Below the pieces are notes generated by a model. The model was not told the origin of the DNA and ran no database searches. It saw only the letters and a program-made list of their open reading frames with translations. Made by a program: the position numbers and the translations under genes. Shown here piece after piece: positions 57,226-64,000 of a stretch of 64,000 nt of DNA. This stretch comes from Serpula lacrymans var. lacrymans S7.9 (Eukaryota > Basidiomycota > Agaricomycetes > Boletales > Serpulaceae): assembly GCF_000218685.1 (NCBI RefSeq), contig NW_006763302.1:99180-163179 (forward strand). The letters are read 5' to 3'. Position 1 is the stretch's first letter, and each line of letters begins with the position of its first letter.

Positions 57226-57805
57226 GTTTAGGAAATTGAAGCGGAGGAAGGACATTGCATGTGAAAGAAGGGCCACCCATTGGAAACGATGGATCATGCG
57301 ATAGATGTGGTGGTGGATAAAATCGTTGCAATGATGGTTGAGCTGGTGGGTGAGACATGTGGGATGATGATGGATGATACGGTGTAACTTAGGATGCCAG
57401 GCCTTGAAGAGAAGGTTCAGCAAATAGTGGAAAAGAGAGCTCTCAAGCTTACCATCCTCATCGCCTTCCAAAACCTCATATGATTGCTGCGAACCTTGGT
57501 CAGAATTATTCAACGACATCATTAAGAGGGCAGTAGTGAAATAGTCTGAAAGTGAGTGATGAGGTTTAGTGTACGTGGAATTCGTTTGAAGGGTAAGTAT
57601 ATTCAACTCGAGGCATGCCTCGAGGCTGCTTGGCTGCATGACTCAAAACAACAAACACATCAATTGGTTAAAGAAGTAAAGTGACATCGGAGGAAGACGA
57701 GCAAAGAATAGCATACAGACGTAACATCAATGCGAGATGAAAATAGAAAACCGGCCGACTGACTTGCCCATCAATTCAAAAGGAGTCCGCTTATTTTTCT
57801 TCACA
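57226..57805. other. Stretch with no assigned gene beside the Plavaka block
   Basis: A His-rich minus frame (57184-57639) runs from here into the LTR and shows no recognisable domain. No terminal inverted repeat of the DNA transposon could be identified by eye. Confidence 0.35.
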
Positions 57806-58884
57806 GCCAGCTTATTCTGCCAATTCCACACCCTTGACGCTCTCCTCTTCACTGTCACTGTTTTGGTCCTCGTCCTCAAAAGCTGTCATTGAATGAGGAG
57901 GAGAATTGGGAGAATCACGGGAATGAGAAACCATCTCATTGGCGCTTTCATTATCAGATGACATTGCATGAGGCGTGACTGATTTAGACCTTGCATCAGA
58001 TTGTGAAAGGGGTGAAGGGGTTCAAAAACGCCAAAGGGCTAAAGTGGTGTTTTCCTCTGTGTCGGATTCTGTAATCCCGTCTGAGGTGTATTCAGCATTC
58101 CCCTCTGTGTCAAATTCCCCAATCTCAGCTGCGGTAAATTCATCAACATTCTCCTTTAAGTCATGTTTGTCGCCATTGCAGAAACCTTCATCAACCAAAG
58201 GTTGAAAGCCGAGGGACTCCAAATTCATCAGGTCACCCTCATCCACAACAATTCCCTTCTGGTGCATGTATTCCTCCATGCCCTCTACATCGGAATCTCT
58301 TTGAGTGAGAGCCTCTGTGCTGGAATTCAATAGCTCCCTATAAACATTTGCAGTTCTTGAAGATTCTACGACCCCCCATGCATATAATTGCACCTGGCAG
58401 CGGAGTTTCTCTTGTCCTGCCCTCTGTGCATGATATGCCTCACACACTGCAGAGTCAGGCATATCTCCTAGTTCAGTTAAATTACACTGTGTAAAGTATT
58501 GATCAACACATGGTAGTAAGTTTGAATGGTGGAACAGACCTTGTACTCGTACATCTTGTTCCTAGATAAGTGGTGGCATTCGGGCAAATATGGTGGAGGT
58601 GAACAAATGGGTGATGAAAATGATTTGAAGCCATTGGGATACGGGGTATATTGACACCTCTTGCGATCACTGTAGCGCTTCTGGTCATGTTTACCACCGC
58701 TTGGTACTACAAGAGAGCTGAAGGAAGGATCAGAGTCAGGTAAGGGAGGGGGAGGTGTCGTGATGCGAATGTGATTGTCTCGAGGTTGAAATTCAAATGG
58801 TGCATCGAGAGTTGAAGTTACTGGCATCTCAGGATGATTTGAAAGCTGCTCAGTAGCTCCCATAGTGGTAGAAACTGTGGACAT
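57806..58884 (-). pseudogene. Divergent acidic ORF next to the Plavaka transposase
   Basis: Starts at 58884, only 124 bp from the transposase start on the other strand. The first part (58884 to about 58545) is Pro/Ser-rich (ITTPPPPLPDSDPSFSS). After a probable intron of about 75 nt, the second part (58462-58022) has ALTQRDSDVEGMEEYMHQKG and an acidic region. The same frame continues past a TGA to SNDESANE-like acidic text and EEESVKGVELAE, ending near 57806. About 340 residues in all. Function is unknown. The head-to-head position suggests a second gene of the transposon or a flanking host gene. Confidence 0.45.
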
Positions 58885-60552
58885 TATGCCAGTTATGATG
58901 TTATTGGAAAGAAATGTGATAGTCGGAGTTCAAAAGACTCAGCAGATTTGTATTCTTGAGCTGCATATGCATACCTATTACCCACTGCCTGGACCACTGC
59001 AATTTATTTGATGAACTCAATAACCTGCCCTACAGGCCGTTGTAATAACATATTTCAGGACTTGGAAGAGGTTGCAGCGCACCTGAATGATCCATTGCAA
59101 AGTTGTGTAAGGTCTCTTGAAGAACTCGAAGATATTCAGCAGCACCGCTTACACCAACAGGACTCTTCATCGTCTGGTCAACAACGTGACTCCTCTTCTG
59201 GTCAAAAAAGGGGGGCATTTGAATATCATCCTTTTTCTGGCTACTCGTATGGGATAGGACAAAACCTTTTCGAGCAAATGGACAGCAATGTTTACTCGCA
59301 TTATCGGCTCAAAAATCACTTCTGGCCTTTCGCTACTAGAGCCAAATGGGAACTTGCAAGGTTCCTGGTCGAAAAGCTGAACCACACGGAGATTGATGAG
59401 TTTTTGAAACTTACATGGGTACATAATGTGATTGTTCGTGTATCATGATATTATTTGGCTGATAAGATTGCAGACTCAAAACCCTAGAGCACCGATGTTT
59501 CAATCGGCGTATCATCTCTCCAATTTCATGGAATACTTACCGAAAGGGCCAAAATGGCACTCGCAAACTATCAAAATCGAAGGATATCCGACAACAAAGC
59601 CAATGAAACTGATATGGCGGGATGGCTTGGAAGTTGTCAACTGCATCTTTGCAAATCCCGTTTTTGCCAATCACATGATGTTAGACCCCAAGAAAATGTA
59701 TAGGATTTCTGAAGATAGCGAAGAAGAGAGGGAATACAGCAAGTTCATAACCGCTGATTACGCATGGGAACTACAGGGAAGTCTTACATTCACCTTAAAT
59801 ATACGGTCAAACAATCTCAATCTCTATCACAGGATCAGTATCCTCATGGTGCAACAATCCTTGGCGTAATTGGCGGCTCAGACAAGACCATTGTAACGCG
59901 AGGCACTGGAAACTTGGAGATGCATCCGACTTTCTTTACACTTGCAAACATAAATTCGGAAGTTCGCATGAAAGCCACCTCTCATGCATGGATGTGTAAG
60001 GCTATCATGCCGACGCCAGTCTTCTGTGATGTCCATTCTGAAATCCAAACACTTCTCGAAGCATGGCTATGGCATCGCTGCATGGATATTATCAGCTGCA
60101 ATTTAAAGCATGCGGCTAAGTACGGCCAGCTAGCTCCTGACCCTCATGGTGTTATACGAGCGACATTCACGCCGCTCGTCGCTTGGACCGCCGACCTACC
60201 TGAACAGCAGCTTATTGCATGTACAAGCAAGAGTGCCTCCCCTATTTCCACCGCCACCACAGCCGAGTTTGGTGACACTTATCCTCACACTCCTCGCACA
60301 TACTCTTGACCTGATACACCAGCTGGATGCAAAGGGCCTTGACCTGTGGGATCTGGCTATATACCTTCCCGCTGCAAAAAAGTTGGGACTATCGGCTGTA
60401 AACCAGCCCTTCTGGTACGACTGGCATCTTGCTGATCCTTCAAAATTCCTTGTCCCTGAGCTCCTCCACACTAACCACAAGTTTTTCTTCAATCATCCGC
60501 TGGTATGGTGCAAACATGTGGTTGGAAAGGAGGAACTTGATGCTCGTTATAT

Positions 60553-60745
60553 TGACAAAACCGGATAAACCCGGTCTCTGCCGAAGCAGCCAGTGTTCTC
60601 CTAGGAGCACAATTGTACTCCTAGGAGTCATTATACTGTAGCGAGTAGCACCTCCAACTATAAGTAGTAGGGGGTTTAGTATAGAAATACCTCAGTCGTT
60701 TCTATAGCCTCTCGGGCAGCGGCTGAGTTTCACTTAGTTTTATTA
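60553..60745 (+). mobile_element. Solo copia LTR in the Plavaka transposase
   Basis: A 193-bp LTR, TGACAAAACC to TTTTATTA, with perfect duplications TATAT (60548-60552 and 60746-60750). It is the same family as 52144-52378 but in opposite orientation and about 40 bp shorter inside. Confidence 0.93.
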
Positions 60746-61576
60746 TATATGAGCATGCATATCCGCATCGGGTTTTGACACTTTAGCAACGGGGTCTCCT
60801 ACATGAGACAGATGACGGGTTGCAAACATCGGGACATTCAGAGGACCATTGCCTGTGCAACAGCTGGAGCTGCACCCCCTGGTTTTATCTGTACCATCTG
60901 TGCGCTTGTAGATTTCATCTACCAAGCTCAGGCACCGGTTTACACAAAAAAAACCATTCAGGCCATGGTCTCGTCTCTGCAGGAATTCCACTGCAAAAAG
61001 CAAGCTGTCCTTGATGCTGGGGGTCACCATGGAACCAAAGGAAACATTCTCAATCATTTTCAAATTCCTAAACTTAAGCTATTTCAGCACTTTGCGTCAT
61101 CTATCAAGAGCATGGGCTCTCTTTTGCAGTACACCGCCGATGTCACTGAGAGGCTATTGCTCACGCACTGCAAACGGCTGTTTCTTGCCACAAATCACAA
61201 GGATTATGGGGAACAAATGGTTTGTGTATGGGGAACAAATGGTTTGTGCACTCAATACGCTCGAAATGAGTCGTTTATTCCACCTCCATTCGGTTCTGCG
61301 AGAACATGGGGCCAGTCTGGTAAACTATGTAGTGCAACAGGAAAATGACATCATAACAGAAGTCAGCCCAGAGAACGCCTGGCTACATCATATCTTACCA
61401 AGTGAGAAGCCTATGCATGGACCACGTCCTATACGCAATCATTTCCTGAAAGGTATTCTTTCAGATGACTCAACTTGCACATTCCATGTAAATGTTTCAG
61501 CTAGCATACCTATCATCTCAGTGGACAATGCTGCACATCAATTTGGCCTCGATGATTTGCGCCCTGCCCTGGCTGA

Positions 61577-61911
61577 TGTAAGATTCCTATACCCTATGCC
61601 GAGTTAACGAGTTAACGGAGGTATAAGTTTCAAGAATCAACAAGTAGCGTCAAGCACTGTATTTAGAGGTAATCAACAACTGAGGAAATGTATGTACATG
61701 GGTGTTGGTATATATATGTTTCTGAAGGTCAGCCATGAGGCGCTGACTGACGTTGTGCGTCATAGTCTAGGCTTTGTCACGTGGTTGTCACGTGATTGGA
61801 TATAACTAACTACTTTGTTTACATAATGAGTCATGTGCTTTTGCCACATGATCAGATATATTCAAATAATGAATCAAAAGAAACTAGCGGTTTTTGACTT
61901 GGATCGTAACA
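61577..61911 (-). mobile_element. Solo LTR of another family in the Plavaka transposase
   Basis: A 335-bp LTR, TGTAAGATTCC to GGATCGTAACA (imperfect inverted ends), with perfect duplications GCTGA (61572-61576 and 61912-61916). The transposase frame continues across (LADYYHQLTYHL) after removal. It carries two CACGTG sites 11 bp apart, plus CATGTG/CACATG. The strand is suggested by a TATATATACC box on the minus strand. Confidence 0.9.
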
Positions 61912-62583
61912 GCTGATTACTACCACCAGCTAACTTATCACTTGTGAAATGGCCAGCGTCATTCATCCTTGAATAATGCCTTTCCTTTCAATTACTTGGA
62001 GGTGTGGTTTCAATTCAAGATGCAGCTGTTTTCGGCTCACCGTGACAATGTTATCATGCCAGCGCAAACAATCCGAGCGCTGCCTCCCGATCCAACTATG
62101 CCTTATGGAACTTTGGATACCGTCCTCGCGCAAGACTGGCAACATGACTCGAGTGCTGGTATTAAAGGCAAGCATTTTTATTATTGCATGTTATAATATC
62201 TAACATCTTCTTAGGAACTCGCCCGGCACAAGTTCGATTAATATTCAAGATTAAACCGCCCCACGGACAAGCTCTTCCTCTCCTCTGCAGCCACATCTCA
62301 TCTACACTCAGAGTTTCCAGTACGCTGGGGCAAAAGATGCAACCGGGGTCCATGTTGAAGAACCGAATGTCAATATGTTTCTCGTTAAGAAACATAAGCA
62401 TGCAGGCACAAATACGAGGGTTGGGGATATTGTTGCGTTGAAGGACATTCTGCATCCCATTGAACTAATTCCGGTGTATGGAGAAAGCATATATTCCCAC
62501 CTCAATCCTACAAACTCACTTGAGTTACCTGAATTTTCTATGTTAATAACTTTGCGGACAAAGAGATTTATCACACTTTTTTG

Positions 62584-64000
62584 AGAGAATTTGCGTAGTA
62601 GCGGTTAATTTGTATTTAGATCTGTAAACTACATCGCTATCTATTTTTTTGATCAATCAATCAGTCTGTCTAAGATAATCGCCAGTTGCCTAGATTATCT
62701 GACGACTTATCGACAAAGGATAATGCCCAGCGCCCACAAAACATCCATATGTGGATACCTAGAATTGATTGACCAATCAGAGAGTGTTCCGAGACCTTAC
62801 ATACAGTTGCGTTATCACTTATTCCTCAGCGCAGTTTTTCTGTTTTGCAGATGCAGATGACGGTACGGTATGGGGCCCCCCTTGGAGGTGCGAGATGGCG
62901 CCAACGAAGGCATCAATGAGTCCTCCCAAGTCTATGCGTATGCATACTGGCGTCTCATGTAGTGGCGTGTGGCATGTGCGCGTGGGGAGAAAAGTTGTAG
63001 AGTAGAACGCATGCCAAGTGCAGCGTACGATGCAGCAGAGCTTGGACGCAAAGTCTGCAGTCTGCAGTACGGGTGTGAAGTGAGAAGCTGCAAGAACGTA
63101 TGACTGGGGGGGATTTCACACGTGAGTTATATCTCATTGCATCCATGAGACTCGTATTCAACAGCGGTTGAAAAAATACAACTTCAAGTGTCATCATCCT
63201 GTTCCGAGTCCAACTGTACAACCACATAAAATAATAAAATAACATATATTGTCAGTCAGCAGGTTCCCTCGTCGGTTGACATCAAATGCGGGTCGGTGAA
63301 AGCTTCTGCCACTATACATACCATACCTCAGTGCACCCTTCCAGGAAACAGTCAACATCCACACTAGATGCCATGATCACAAATATACGCAACTATAAAT
63401 AAACATGGGTAACAACGAGCGGGAAAAGGGAGGGCTGTGATGATACTGATACACAGAGCAGTCAAGCGCTGAAATGAAAAAGGGTGAAAAGAGCAAAGAT
63501 GTGGAAAACTGTAAGAGGGGAAGGAACGTGATTGGACCAAGGGGGGACAAAATGGAAAGCTGTGAATGGAAGAACGTGTATACTGATTGTGAGCCCAACA
63601 CGTCAAACGCCCATCGCCAAACGTCGGAACCACCCCCTGACACCCTCCCTTCCCGGTTCCACAGCTCAGCCCTCAGCCTTCAATCACGGGTTGCGATTGC
63701 GTTTAGACGATCTGTCACCATTGGATTTGGTGGGAATTCAAGGGTGTGGGGGAGGCAGTGTGCGCGTGTCGAGTACGGAAACTTGGTGTAAGACCGAGCG
63801 TTGCGGTGTGGATGCCAAGGAGGGGGATCGCAAGTGACAAATACGAAACATCTCCGCACACCTTCACACGTGTGCTCCTATCAGTATGATCCCCTATGCC
63901 CTGAGAGCCTCCATCTATCCCCACTCCTTGAAATTCAAAAGGTGGGGAGAGTGATTGAGTGTGGATGATGCCCCACCTCGCATTTTTTTTCTCCCTGACC
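62584..64000. other. No supported feature
   Basis: Only short frames up to about 105 codons occur on both strands, and none has a motif I recognise. A Phe/Ser/Leu-rich minus frame at 63364-63643 looks like low-complexity, UTR-like sequence. The right end of the Plavaka element should lie in the first part, but no inverted repeat was identified. Confidence 0.4.

Larger units (their letters stand above)
59008..62583 (+). pseudogene. Plavaka-type DNA transposase, broken by two solo LTRs
   Basis: Transposase of the basidiomycete Plavaka group (related to the CACTA/KDZ superfamilies). It opens with a zinc-finger-like C..C..H..C segment at 59020-59100, followed by exon 1 to 59418 and exon 2 from 59474 (GT-AG). 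Motifs: FITADYAWELQ, GVIGGSDKTIVTRGTGN, ATFTPLVAWTADLPEQQLIA, VNQPFWYDWHLADPSKFLVP, QMTGCKHRDIQRTIACATAG and IYQAQAP. After the second LTR come YLEVWFQFKMQL, PAQTIRALPPD and a C-terminal VGDIVALKDILHPIELIPVYG. LTRs at 60553-60745 and 61577-61911 interrupt it, and further stops (some CGA to TGA) are present, so it is inactive. Confidence 0.88.

Noticed and set aside
57806..58884. TET/JBP oxygenase travelling with the transposon, as known for KDZ elements
   Set aside because: No HxD...H iron-binding motif or 2-oxoglutarate fold text is visible in the frame.
1..64000. CRISPR arrays, bacterial operons, ribosome binding sites
   Set aside because: The window is clearly eukaryotic; no regularly spaced direct repeats or prokaryotic signals were seen.

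Overview
The window looks like a chromosome segment of a basidiomycete fungus, probably an agaricomycete. Host genes carry many short introns of about 40-90 nt. The Ty3/gypsy elements carry chromodomains and polyproteins of the basidiomycete type. There is a Plavaka-type DNA transposase, and a cospin-like (MEROPS I66) protease inhibitor of the mushroom type. No rRNA gene, functional tRNA or CRISPR array was seen. Exons were assigned by reading splice sites and reading frames by eye; no database search was run.

Layout. (1) 1-26.9 kb is a nested retrotransposon block. It holds two copies of a minus-strand chromovirus, here called family A, one truncated by the window edge and one spanning 11093-25327. 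It also holds a decayed Ty3/gypsy element of another family (2443-7237), a near-complete plus-strand chromovirus, family D (17371-25040), inserted in the 5' LTR of the second A copy, and many solo LTRs of three groups (A, B, C). Most solo LTRs sit between exact 5-bp target duplications, so the order of insertion can be read directly. (2) 26.9-35.4 kb is gene-poor, with one clear gene, a four-exon cospin-like inhibitor at 29.2-29.8 kb, plus unresolved exon-like scraps. (3) 35.4-52.1 kb is a compact host gene island: a type 1 methionine aminopeptidase, NUP188, TAF4, an NUP42/Amo1-type CCCH-FG nucleoporin (divergent from TAF4 over a 230-bp shared promoter), an Arb1-like Argonaute-chaperone subunit, and the 3' end of an unidentified gene cut by a retrotransposon. 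(4) 52.1-57.2 kb is a minus-strand Ty1/copia element interrupted by a solo LTR, ending in a truncated family-A LTR. (5) 57.2-62.6 kb is a Plavaka DNA transposon remnant with a divergent acidic ORF, its transposase split by two more solo LTRs. (6) 62.6-64.0 kb shows nothing recognisable.

Most notable points. Both chromovirus families have a primer-binding site that is not an evident tRNA match but is complementary to the predicted 5' end of their own transcript, lying exactly 33 nt downstream of the TATA box in both. This is the arrangement expected for Tf1/sushi-type self-priming. Family D carries a third ORF of about 427 codons between the integrase/chromodomain and the 3' LTR, ending in two CCHC-type zinc knuckles. 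The host genes show an ATG-only coding first exon, a likely GC-AG intron and a 38-nt intron. An RNAi-heterochromatin gene (Arb1) lies beside a dense graveyard of chromodomain retroelements whose LTR differences are all transitions, mostly at inferred CpG sites.
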